Below are positions 23,320 to 30,147 of a DNA stretch of 64,000 nucleotides, one piece after another (position 1 is the stretch's first letter; the number at the start of each line of letters is the position of its first letter). The DNA lies in IMG/VR virus record IMGVR_UViG_3300037088_000559, positions 1 through 64,000 of that record. One strand, 5' to 3'. This DNA comes from a virus. A program made the translations under genes and the position numbers. Under the pieces are notes generated by a model. That model was not told the origin of the DNA. It ran no database searches and saw only the letters and a list, made by a program, of their open reading frames with translations.

Positions 23320-24237
23320 TTACGCCTCCCACGCGAACACGTATCCCGACTTCCCGTTGAACGGCTTCAACATCTTCTGCCTGGGGTCGTCGAGGACCGA
23401 CGGAGCGAGTACCCCCTGGACGCGCAAGTTATTCGCGAACGCCGGGTCTTGCGGGTTGCGGTCTTTCCGGCATAAAGCGATCACCCGCACACCGACGAGA
23501 ATCGCGTTGGTGATCTCGAACCACGAGTCAACGCTATCCGGGGCCGCGTCGATACCGAGTTGTTTACGCGTGTGACCCTGCTCCGTACCGATCGCCATCA
23601 ACTTCTGCATCACCGCCGTCTTGTCCCCCGAGGCGACATTGCGGAGGTATTGGTTGAGCTGCATATTCCCCTTGACCGGGGGCGTCGCGTCCCGATCACC
23701 CTCCTCGTTGGGCAGCGTACCCTCGGGGCCCGCCACGACCTCCATGAAGTTGGTCACGAACAGCGGAGGGAGCCAAATCGTGAAGTTGTCCTCGCGGTCG
23801 TTATCCTCGAATCGAAGCTTGAGGATCGCGGCGACGGCGCCGGAATCGAAATCCCTGCGCTCGAAGCCCTCGACTTGGGCGAGGTGGGCGGTGGGGTTGG
23901 GCGGGGGGAGCTTGACGGCGGGGGTGGGGATAAGATCGTCCGATTCGTCAACGGGCACATTCCCGGTGGAATCGGGCTCGGAGGATCCCGATTGGCCTGT
24001 GACGAGTCGTCCCTGGTACGTGGAATCGGGCTGGTCCTGCGGCGTCTCCTCATATACGATCTCGCCCTCGACAGGCTCGGGATCGGGGAGAGGCGGGGCG
24101 GGGGTGGGGGCGACGGGCTTGCGGAATACGGCGGGCGCCAGCGCGGGTTTGACGGGTTTGGTTACGGCGGGCCTGGCAGGGGGCGCAGGGGCCGGTTTGG
24201 TTACGATAGGTGATGCTTTCTTGACCAGCTTGGGCAT
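23320..24237 (-). CDS. conserved-type phage protein with Pro-rich disordered N-terminus
   Basis: 305 residues from ATG 24237 (AAAGGAG site). Residues 1-110 are a Pro/Ala/Lys then acidic disordered tail (PAPAPPARPAVTKPVKPA); residues 120-305 are globular with FTIWLPPLFVTNFMEVVAG and a C-terminal LKPFNGKSGYVFAWEA. Position between a coiled-coil protein and a Sak4-like ATPase suggests the recombination or replication module, and a role in binding single-stranded DNA is conceivable. I do not recognise an OB-fold signature. It contains the in-frame inverted 42-base copy from the DHH gene. Confidence 0.65.
   Translation of the reverse strand: MPKLVKKASPIVTKPAPAPPARPAVTKPVKPALAPAVFRKPVAPTPAPPLPDPEPVEGEIVYEETPQDQPDSTYQGRLVTGQSGSSEPDSTGNVPVDESDDLIPTPAVKLPPPNPTAHLAQVEGFERRDFDSGAVAAILKLRFEDNDREDNFTIWLPPLFVTNFMEVVAGPEGTLPNEEGDRDATPPVKGNMQLNQYLRNVASGDKTAVMQKLMAIGTEQGHTRKQLGIDAAPDSVDSWFEITNAILVGVRVIALCRKDRNPQDPAFANNLRVQGVLAPSVLDDPRQKMLKPFNGKSGYVFAWEA
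23966..24032. repeat. 42-bp inverted copy flanked by 13-bp direct repeats
   Basis: Positions 23980-24021 are the exact reverse complement of 17473-17514. The copy is bracketed by GTGGAATCGGGCT at 23966-23978 and again at 24020-24032, a 13-base direct repeat that resembles a target duplication. The period from one direct repeat to the next is 54 bases (18 codons), so the reading frame is kept; the protein shows PDST on both sides of the inserted TYQGRLVTGQSGSSE. Confidence 0.9.
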
Positions 24238-24283
24238 ATGCCACACTCCTTTGAGTTATAGAGTTACGTACGTTGGTACATCG

Positions 24284-24499
24284 TTAACGAAACTTACGGT
24301 TGCGCATTAAATACGCGCTTACAGCAGTCATAGGGCCTATTCCCGGCGTCGCCGTATGTTTCTCTCGCCAATGTTTCTTCCATTCACGTTCGTCCTTCGT
24401 CGAGAACAGACAAGCCGGACAGGCGAAGATATGCCGCTTTTTCCATTGGTAGCGGCTCTTGTGTTGATGCAAAGTCGCGCCCTTAAAAGCGTGCTGCAT
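24284..24499 (-). CDS. small C2H2 zinc-finger protein
   Basis: 71 residues, GGAGGAATAGT before the ATG. The centre reads FACPACLFSTKDEREWKKHW then REKH: CxxC, a 12-14-residue helix region, and HxxxxH, a clear C2H2-type finger. The ends are basic, so nucleic-acid binding is likely. It starts immediately after the Sak4-like gene. Confidence 0.7.
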   Translation of the reverse strand: MQHAFKGATLHQHKSRYQWKKRHIFACPACLFSTKDEREWKKHWREKHTATPGIGPMTAVSAYLMRNRKFR

Positions 24500-24500
24500 A

Positions 24501-25487
24501 CTATTCCTCCGTTGTGCGAACCTTCTCCCAGAACGCGCGTAGATCCAAAGGCTCGCGTAACGCCAGCAAAGGTTGCTTCCCCTTCTCCACCTTACAGTAT
24601 TGCAGGGGGAGTTTATGCTTGGCGAATATACGGCGCATTTTCGTCGCCTCTTTGCCGGTTTTGGGGTCTTGGTATCGGAAGGGTATCTCGATCTCCGTGG
24701 TCACGAGCTTGTAATGATCGTCGATGTAAAGCACAAACTCAAAGTCTGTATCGACCATATTGCCCATCTTGGGGGGCAAATCCGGCCAGATTCGCTCGTT
24801 ACCGTCGATCTGCGAGGGGAAGCTAACCGCCATCGCCACGCACCCGAAGTGCATGGGCTTATCGAGGACGCCACGTATGATATCCTTCATCGCGTCTTTG
24901 GCGGCTCGATGTATCTGCCGGAGATCCTTAACCTCGCGCTCGTTCCCCGCCGCGTCCACGGTCGTCTCGCTATCCTCCAGGATCATATCCTTAAGCTGGG
25001 TGAGATCATCGAGCATCAGGTAACGGTCGGTCAACTTCGCCCACTCGGGCCACAGAGCCTCGGGATGCAGTAACGCCTCCTGGGCCTTATCGAGTGTCGG
25101 ACAGTGAGCGATCTCCTTATATCCCAAATCGCGTAGGGGCAGCATCTGCTCTTTACGGCGCAGGAGGACTATACGCGTGTGATCAGGATCGGAGAATAAC
25201 GCCGCCGTCGTCGTCTTGTAGCGCGACGTCTCGGCGTACAAGACGAAGCGGAAGTAACTCTGGGTTAGAGACGAAGCATCGAATAACTCGATCTTGGAGC
25301 GTAGGGACGTGGCGACGGGGCGTACGGCGGTTGCGGCGTTGACTTGCCGGCGGAGCAACGTTCCCGTTGATATCAGGGGCTTGGCCGTACCCAACTTGGG
25401 AACGTTCGTACCCGGAGCGGGGACAGCGCGACCGACGATTAACGGCTGGGGCGCGATCTTACGCAAGGGTAGGGGAATGGTAGACAT
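24501..25487 (-). CDS. Sak4-like RecA-fold ATPase with degenerate P-loop
   Basis: 328 residues. After a Pro-rich 60-residue tail, residues 80-260 look like the phage nucleotide-binding AAA/RecA-fold (Sak4-type) recombination ATPase: FRFVLYAETSRYKTTT takes the Walker A position (Lys91-Thr92) and RYLMLDDL is the Walker B strand near residue 153. The usual glycines of GxxGxGKT are missing (AETSRYKT), so nucleotide binding may be altered. Sak4 proteins work with SSB in single-strand annealing. Neighbours (zinc finger, PD-(D/E)XK nuclease) fit a recombination module. Confidence 0.65.
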   Translation of the reverse strand: MSTIPLPLRKIAPQPLIVGRAVPAPGTNVPKLGTAKPLISTGTLLRRQVNAATAVRPVATSLRSKIELFDASSLTQSYFRFVLYAETSRYKTTTAALFSDPDHTRIVLLRRKEQMLPLRDLGYKEIAHCPTLDKAQEALLHPEALWPEWAKLTDRYLMLDDLTQLKDMILEDSETTVDAAGNEREVKDLRQIHRAAKDAMKDIIRGVLDKPMHFGCVAMAVSFPSQIDGNERIWPDLPPKMGNMVDTDFEFVLYIDDHYKLVTTEIEIPFRYQDPKTGKEATKMRRIFAKHKLPLQYCKVEKGKQPLLALREPLDLRAFWEKVRTTEE

Positions 25488-25501
25488 CGTGAGATCCTCC
25501 T

Positions 25502-25819
25502 CTATTTCCAGTTGGCGAATATCTTACGCGCTTCCTCGACGCTGATCTCTCCGCAGGCTAGTCTTTCCAGAACTGCGGCCTTGCCGAGAATCTCCTCTTC
25601 GGTGATAGGCGGAGGCGTTTCTAGGCAAAGCTTCACGGACAACGCGTCAGCAACGAGCGAAGACGGAGCCACGAGAAAGGCAAGCCGTACTTCCGGTAGC
25701 TCTGGGCAACTTGCAACAACAATCTCTTGGTTGGGGCGGCGAAGGAATTTAACGTGGGATGGAAACTGCGCCTCAATCATACCTAGTGTATCTATAGTTA
25801 ATTCGATAATTGAGGACAT
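25502..25819 (-). CDS. hypothetical protein at head of recombination operon
   Basis: 105 residues. Beta-rich N-terminal half (IELTIDTLGMIEAQFPSHVK, EVRLAFLVAPSS) and a helical C-terminal half (EEEILGKAAVLERLACGEIS) resembling a short SHOCT-like helix, ISVEEARKIF. It is the first gene after a predicted promoter at 25878-25906. Function unknown. Confidence 0.65.
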   Translation of the reverse strand: MSSIIELTIDTLGMIEAQFPSHVKFLRRPNQEIVVASCPELPEVRLAFLVAPSSLVADALSVKLCLETPPPITEEEILGKAAVLERLACGEISVEEARKIFANWK

Positions 25820-25873
25820 CCCTTAGCTACCCCTTTCCGCTGTGGAATCGCGCGCATAGTGACGATCAATACG

Positions 25874-26029
25874 TTAAAGTGTACGCTTTGTGGCGAGCGA
25901 AGTCAAGTAAATTCCCGCCGTTTGCGCCAGAGCCTCCGCCACGCGCCAGAGCACGCAGGCGAAGATTACCAGGAACGGCGTCCAGAGGAGCACGACGAAG
26001 ACGATAAGGAACAGGTTAAAACGGGTCAT
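25874..26029 (-). CDS. 51-residue membrane protein
   Basis: ATG 26027-26029 overlaps the stop of the upstream gene (ATGA), stop TAA 25874-25876. The sequence MTRFNLFLIVFVVLLWTPFL continues to VIFACVLWRVAEALAQ: one long or two short hydrophobic segments after a basic N-terminus. Its 3' end contains the predicted promoter of the next operon. No family recognised. Confidence 0.65.
   Translation of the reverse strand: MTRFNLFLIVFVVLLWTPFLVIFACVLWRVAEALAQTAGIYLTSLATKRTL
25878..25906 (-). promoter_or_regulatory. sigma70-like promoter for recombination operon
   Basis: Leftward TTGACT (25901-25906), 17-base spacer, TACACT (25878-25883). It lies inside the 3' end of the 51-residue gene, about 60 bases before the next ATG at 25819. 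Same spacer length as the other promoters in the window. Confidence 0.6.
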
Positions 26030-26307
26030 TTGTTACGCTCCTTTTCTTCCACGGCACGTAAGGCCGCCCATAGTAAATCGCGCGTATCCATCGCCTCAAC
26101 GAGCGCCATCAGCCACTCCCGCGTACGTTGATAGATCGCATCCCGCTCCGGGTCGGCGTGGAAGGGAACGGGGCCGCAACTTTTGATCGCGCCGGCGAGC
26201 AGCGTTTCAGCTTCTTCGTAGGCTTTCCGCAGCACGGTAACGCGCTCAGACGCTTTTTGGTAAGCCGTATATGCTTTCATCCAGCGCTCACGGCGATTAT
26301 TCGGCAT
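26026..26307 (-). CDS. coiled-coil hypothetical protein
   Basis: 93 residues, helical throughout (KASERVTVLRKAYEEAETLL, then ALVEAMDTRDLLWAALRAVE). It follows the nuclease gene directly and overlaps the next gene by ATGA, so the three form one operon. Function unknown; possibly a partner of the nuclease. Confidence 0.65.
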   Translation of the reverse strand: MPNNRRERWMKAYTAYQKASERVTVLRKAYEEAETLLAGAIKSCGPVPFHADPERDAIYQRTREWLMALVEAMDTRDLLWAALRAVEEKERNK

Positions 26308-27330
26308 TTACTTACCCTCCTTCATAATACGGTAGAATTCAGCGAGCCCGCTGTGCGTACTACCGCCGATCTGAAGCGCCAAGTCGTTAGTCTCCTCACG
26401 TCGGCCGAGCCCTTTGGTGATACGCCACTTCTCATGGCACGTGGCCCAAGTCTTATAGGAAGACGCGGAGAGGATCACGGTACGGGCATCACGCTTTAGC
26501 CGCGCCAGGCCAAACTTCTCCAGGTAATCGAACTCGTCGGAATCGGGATCGTAAACGCGGTACGGACCAGTAAAGTATGCGTGTGTGCGGCAAGTTTCGA
26601 GGAAAGAACAATCGTGCCCGTATTGATGGAAGCATTGGCCGCCCGTATGCTGCCACGGGAGACCCGTGTCCTTCGCACGTAACGCACGGATGACACGCGC
26701 GGCGTTAAGATAGGCGATTCTCGCGGCTTCGATATCTCCGGCGTCGTATTCATACAAACCTGCCTCCGTTTTCGCGTACTCGTTCTCGCCGGGCCAGAAA
26801 TCGGGGGGAGACTTCTTAACCGCGGCGCGTACCCGGACCCGCACGCTGGAGAGTCTCGCCGCATCTTTGATCATGAACGGGGCGAGACCGCGCTTAAGCG
26901 CGAGCCGACCGTATTTGGCGGCTAAGGCGTACGTCGGTAACTGTATCCCCGAGGTGATCTCACTCAGCCACTTACGCTCGCCCCAAGCCCACGGCCCTGG
27001 GCGATCCGACTCTGCCCGCGCCGTCTTCCACTCGTTCACCACGTATACGCCGTCGTCGGGATCGTAGCTAATACGGTCGATTACGCCAACGGCGAACGTG
27101 TAAGAATCGAGTTGAACGTTGAACGCCGCCTCTACCGCCATCGTGCGCTCCTGGCGATCGTGGTCCTCGAAGCGGTCGATCCAGCAGCCAACGAGTTCAG
27201 CGGCGGTTTCGACGGCGGAGGGAGAAGCGCCGGGGTGCGATTCGATAGCGCGCTGGATACGGGTCAGGGCGGCGCGGTTGGTACGGATCGAGGTGTGGGG
27301 GATTGACGGTTGCATTCGTCGATTTGACAT
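26308..27330 (-). CDS. PD-(D/E)XK (Cas4/RecB-like) nuclease, apparently permuted
   Basis: 340 residues. The nuclease core is AVGVIDRI (Asp85) and VVNEWKT (Glu100-x-Lys102), followed by a QxxxY helix (IQLPTYALAAK) and a cysteine cluster CFHQYGHDCSFLETC near residue 235 that could bind Fe-S. A motif normally at the N-terminus of this family (S-x-YxxW..C...then GxxxH) appears at the C-terminus instead (SASSYKTWATCHEKW, then GGSTHSGLAEFY). Expected role: 5' or 3' end resection in recombination. It is the first gene of a leftward operon with a promoter whose start point falls on its ATG. Confidence 0.75.
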   Translation of the reverse strand: MSNRRMQPSIPHTSIRTNRAALTRIQRAIESHPGASPSAVETAAELVGCWIDRFEDHDRQERTMAVEAAFNVQLDSYTFAVGVIDRISYDPDDGVYVVNEWKTARAESDRPGPWAWGERKWLSEITSGIQLPTYALAAKYGRLALKRGLAPFMIKDAARLSSVRVRVRAAVKKSPPDFWPGENEYAKTEAGLYEYDAGDIEAARIAYLNAARVIRALRAKDTGLPWQHTGGQCFHQYGHDCSFLETCRTHAYFTGPYRVYDPDSDEFDYLEKFGLARLKRDARTVILSASSYKTWATCHEKWRITKGLGRREETNDLALQIGGSTHSGLAEFYRIMKEGK

Positions 27331-27339
27331 GCGTATAAT
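27310..27339 (+). promoter_or_regulatory. rightward promoter for HTH and RepA-like genes
   Basis: TTGCAT (27310-27315), 18-base spacer, perfect TATAAT (27334-27339). Predicted transcription start about 27346, about 53 bases before the HTH gene. Its -10 box overlaps the -10 box of the leftward promoter, so the two should exclude each other. Confidence 0.6.
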
Positions 27340-27365
27340 ATACTCGCGTTACAAAACGCTGTCAA
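27337..27365 (-). promoter_or_regulatory. leftward early promoter with operator-like dyad
   Basis: Leftward TTGACA (27360-27365), 17-base spacer, TATATT (27337-27342). The spacer contains the dyad GCGTT-TTGT-AACGC, a plausible operator. The expected start of transcription, 7 bases after the -10 box, is at 27330, the A of the nuclease ATG, which predicts a leaderless message. Confidence 0.7.
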
Positions 27366-27398
27366 GTTTTATTTTGGCCGCCAAAAAGGAGCCCGCCA

Positions 27399-27605
27399 AT
27401 GATCGTCAAGGAGCCGGAGATCAATCCCAAGTTACGCGAGACGCTGCTCGATACCAACGAACTTGCCCTAGAGCTGAACGTCGGTCCGTCTACGGTGCGC
27501 GTGTGGGTCAGCCGTAAGCTCGTCCCGTATGTCCAATGGGGAAAGCGGATATACTTCGTGCGGGAACACCTTCCCTTAATCAAGATGCGTATGTTGATGC
27601 GTTGA
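27399..27605 (+). CDS. excisionase/MerR-type helix-turn-helix DNA-binding protein
   Basis: 68 residues; AAAAAGGAGCCC site before ATG. The core LLDTNELALELNVGPSTVRVW then WGKRIYFVREHL is the winged HTH_17 (excisionase-type) pattern: a helix-turn-helix, then a beta wing with GKR. Such proteins bind DNA as regulators or recombination-directionality factors. No integrase is present, so I favour regulator of the adjacent divergent promoter or binder of the origin region. It precedes the RepA-like gene in the same transcript. Confidence 0.75.
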   Translation: MIVKEPEINPKLRETLLDTNELALELNVGPSTVRVWVSRKLVPYVQWGKRIYFVREHLPLIKMRMLMR

Positions 27606-27633
27606 ACCGAATCACCGATTAAGGAGCCCGTCG

Positions 27634-28782
27634 ATGCCCGATACGCCCGTTAAACCGAAGCTGCCTTCAGATCGTTACGTCAAGTCTCTCAAGCCGTTTA
27701 TCTTCGATCCCACGGCCCCGCGTCTACCCTCGGATTTTATCTATGAATACTTCCTCAAGCCAAGCGCGACCATAGTATGGCTGGGTCGGGAGAAGCACCG
27801 CAAGACAAACCTCGTTCTACAACTTGCGATGTGCGTGGCGCTGGGGCGTGATTTCCTATGGATGAAGTACCGCCGGGAGAAGCCCATTCGCGCCGTGTTC
27901 TTTGATTACGAGTCGAGTACCGAGGGTCTGCAAATGCGCTATGACGCGCTATGTCAAGCAATGAAGTTATCCGATGAGGAACGTATTACTTTAAGGACTA
28001 ACCTTAAGATTATCGCGTTGCACCGGGTAAGCGAAGAAGGCAACGAGATACCCCACTTCCCCGCAAAGGAAAGCGCCGTCGAAATTGAACTTGGCTGGTG
28101 GCGCCAACAGATCGCGGATAACCCGGCCGAGATGTACATTATCGATCCATTGCGGTCCTTCCATATGTCCGACGAGAACGACTCGACGATTAGTAACCTC
28201 CTCACGAAGATCCGCCGGCTGTTCCGTAAGTCGCTCGTGGTTGTTACTCACCATATGCGAAAAGACAACTTCGCGCGGGAGACGGCGGTTACACTCGCCG
28301 ACGACATGCGGGCTTGGTCGGATGGCGCCAGGGGATCGAGCGCGATTAAAGCCGCCGCGGATATCATCGTTTGCCAGGAGCGAGTCAGCGACGACGGGAA
28401 CGAGGTCGTGTGGCTGGGGGCGTATATGAAGGACGGCCCGGAGATTATGCCGACTCCGTTAGAGGAAACCGACGCTGTATCGTTCTACTGGCAAATGGCC
28501 TCGTCAATGCCAGGACACTTACGGTCAACCGTTGAACTCCTCAAGCGCCAAGGAACATTCAAGGCATACAGTGACGCGCGGAAACTTCTCGTGACTCTCG
28601 GAATGAAACGGGCCACGGCGTACCTACACCTGGAGGAGCTAAAGCAGAAAGGCTTCTTCATTCAAGGGGCGTCGGGTGCGTGGGTACTACGCGGGATTGC
28701 GGTTCCAGCGCCTACCGCAGCACAAGCGAGGTCGATCTGCCGGAGTCTCCTCGGTGAGTTCGACGAGCCCGTAGTCCTGTAG
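27634..28782 (+). CDS. RepA-like (AAA_25) replication ATPase
   Basis: 382 residues; AAGGAG before ATG. The RecA/KaiC fold is indicated by TIVWLGREKHRKTNLVLQLA (P-loop position 51-58), FFDYESS (a D-x-E acidic strand), MYIIDPLRSF (Walker B) and VVVTHHMRK (a Walker-B-following motif with His), as in plasmid RepA hexameric helicases of the RSF1010 type. The P-loop has Arg in place of the last Gly. Residues 295-355 look like a winged helix. It probably unwinds DNA at the phage origin, which I place just downstream. Confidence 0.75.
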   Translation: MPDTPVKPKLPSDRYVKSLKPFIFDPTAPRLPSDFIYEYFLKPSATIVWLGREKHRKTNLVLQLAMCVALGRDFLWMKYRREKPIRAVFFDYESSTEGLQMRYDALCQAMKLSDEERITLRTNLKIIALHRVSEEGNEIPHFPAKESAVEIELGWWRQQIADNPAEMYIIDPLRSFHMSDENDSTISNLLTKIRRLFRKSLVVVTHHMRKDNFARETAVTLADDMRAWSDGARGSSAIKAAADIIVCQERVSDDGNEVVWLGAYMKDGPEIMPTPLEETDAVSFYWQMASSMPGHLRSTVELLKRQGTFKAYSDARKLLVTLGMKRATAYLHLEELKQKGFFIQGASGAWVLRGIAVPAPTAAQARSICRSLLGEFDEPVVL

Positions 28783-29113
28783 CTCAAGGTTTTAACTTTC
28801 TCCGACCCGGATATGTTGGACGGTACGTTAGAATCGAGGCTATCTTATGTGGACTCAGTTAGTTAACCCGTCCAACTGTCTAATTGGACGCTGGACAGAC
28901 GGGGTTGGATGGTTCGACAGTGAGACCGTCCAAGTCGTCCAAGTCCGTCTAAGCCTCGTCTACCTTAAAGTCTAAGTAGTAAGTATATATAATAATATAT
29001 ACTTACCTTATCTGTCCAACTAGAACCGGAGTTTTAGGGAAAGTCCCTTACACTCGCCCCCTCGATCACATCATCGCCGCTATTCATGCGCCTTTCGTAC
29101 AGTTTTAGGGGGC
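28783..29113. other. candidate replication origin: iterons and AT-rich palindrome
   Basis: Gene-free stretch. A motif close to CCGTCCAAG recurs: tandem at 28926-28934, 28935-28943 and 28945-28953 (9-10 base period); also 28868-28876 and 29012-29020, and inverted (TTGGACG) at 28816-28822 and 28884-28890, with a weaker copy near 28905. Next to them GTAAGTATATA (28979-28989) and TATATACTTAC (28996-29006) form a perfect 11-base AT palindrome around TAATAA. Iterons, an AT-rich unwinding element and a RepA-like gene side by side are the classical layout of an origin. The rest, 29030-29113, shows only a weak TAGGGA/TCCCTTA hairpin. Confidence 0.65.
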
Positions 29114-29335
29114 TTAATCGTTCGTCTCCCCCGTCAGCATCGACCACCCGCGGCGTAATCTCGAACCATAGCGCCGGGGGGCTGTGTAGGCGGTGACGCT
29201 CATTAGGTCCAATGTATCGCGTTTTAACGAGGAGCGTAAGGCGAGCGGTGTTAGTGGCGGGGCATCGGGTGCTGTGAATCGCGTATCGAGCGTCGCATCC
29301 GTATCGCGATCATCGTCCGGGGTGATTCGATCCAT
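29114..29335 (-). CDS. small hypothetical protein
   Basis: 73 residues after AAAGGAGGGTTAACG. The first half is acidic and Thr/Pro-rich (MDRITPDDDRDTDATLDTRF), the second basic (APRRYGSRLRRGWSMLTGET). No motif recognised. Last gene of the leftward accessory block. Confidence 0.55.
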   Translation of the reverse strand: MDRITPDDDRDTDATLDTRFTAPDAPPLTPLALRSSLKRDTLDLMSVTAYTAPRRYGSRLRRGWSMLTGETND

Positions 29336-29356
29336 CGTTAACCCTCCTTTATTCGT

Positions 29357-29509
29357 TTAGTGATTATCGTGCCGCGCATCGCGCGCGTGATTCGTCGTGA
29401 CCATCGGGCGGCGCGAACGCGCGGCGAGGTAATAGACAATACTCCCGAGTATCGGTACGCCCAGGGCGACGGTGATCAACGTTAAGATAAACGCGAGTAT
29501 CGGATTCAT
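29357..29509 (-). CDS. small single-span membrane protein
   Basis: 50 residues from ATG 29509 (AAGGAAGGGGGAATAT site; ATGA overlap with the upstream gene). MNPILAFILTLITVALGVPI followed by LGSIVYYLAARSRRP: a long hydrophobic N-terminus and a basic, His-rich tail. Unknown function. Confidence 0.6.
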   Translation of the reverse strand: MNPILAFILTLITVALGVPILGSIVYYLAARSRRPMVTTNHARDARHDNH

Positions 29510-29715
29510 ATATTCCCCCTTCCTTCCCGCTCCTCGATGTACCGACAGCACTCCTCGAACGTCGCAGCGTTGAATACCGGCGGGGCGCTTTCGTCGGCTT
29601 TGTCAAAGACGATCCAGCGGCCGGGGGTAGAGACGAGCCGCTTTCGTCCCGATTTGCGAACGTGGGCGACCCCGGCCGCGCGAGGATCGAAGGTGATCTT
29701 GAGCCACGGGGTCAT
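29506..29715 (-). CDS. hypothetical protein
   Basis: 69 residues, small alpha/beta (MTPWLKITFDPRAAGVAHVR then GRWIVFDKADES and FEECCRYIEEREGRG). Shine-Dalgarno AGGAG is 12 bases upstream, rather far. Overlaps the following membrane-protein start by ATGA. No family recognised. Confidence 0.6.
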   Translation of the reverse strand: MTPWLKITFDPRAAGVAHVRKSGRKRLVSTPGRWIVFDKADESAPPVFNAATFEECCRYIEEREGRGNI

Positions 29716-29766
29716 GCGACACCGCCGTCTCCTAGGGTGATTGTCTGGCGCATATATGTTACCTCC

Positions 29767-30147
29767 TCAGACAGGTTTTAGATTCATCTGTACGCTTATG
29801 TCCTTACCTTCCAAATGGGCGTACAACGCGAACGATACGGTATCGAGTAAAGCCGCGGTCACCTTCGTAACCGCCAGTAACTCCGCCTGGCGATCCAGCG
29901 CCTCTTTGTGGGCGCGGATCAGGACCAGTAAATTCGCGTTATTATGCTCCTGATAGGCGAGGAGACGCGCGGTTAACACGTCGAGATCCGTGCGAAGAGG
30001 ATCGGTGGGGGCGGCGGTTGCCGTAAGAAGATCGTTTTGGGCCAGAAGATCGCCGTTGCGGGCGGCGCGGAGAAGCGCCCATACCATGATCAGTGTGATG
30101 CCAGCCAGCAAGGCGAAGCCTATGAGGATCGGATGTGATAACAGCAT
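29767..30147 (-). CDS. membrane-anchored coiled-coil protein
   Basis: 126 residues, GGAGGTACAACCCG before ATG. N-terminal membrane segment (ILIGFALLAGITLIMVWALL) then a long helix with heptads (LRTDLDVLTARLLAYQEHNN, ALDRQAELLAVTKVTAALLD). This layout resembles inner-membrane spanins (Rz type). It overlaps the 3' part of the upstream gene by about 200 bases in another frame, also reminiscent of nested spanin genes, but order is not the classical one. Confidence 0.6.
   Translation of the reverse strand: MLLSHPILIGFALLAGITLIMVWALLRAARNGDLLAQNDLLTATAAPTDPLRTDLDVLTARLLAYQEHNNANLLVLIRAHKEALDRQAELLAVTKVTAALLDTVSFALYAHLEGKDISVQMNLKPV

Noticed and set aside
23560-24310. Two long plus-strand frames (217 and 229 residues)
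   Set aside because: Opposite strand of the Pro-rich protein gene; Gly/Arg-rich and Ser-rich shadow patterns, no ribosome sites.
28976-29010. AT-rich palindrome as an intrinsic terminator of the RepA-like gene
   Set aside because: The stem is all A/T with an A/T loop, no GC stem and no U-run after it, and it is next to iterons; an origin element fits better.
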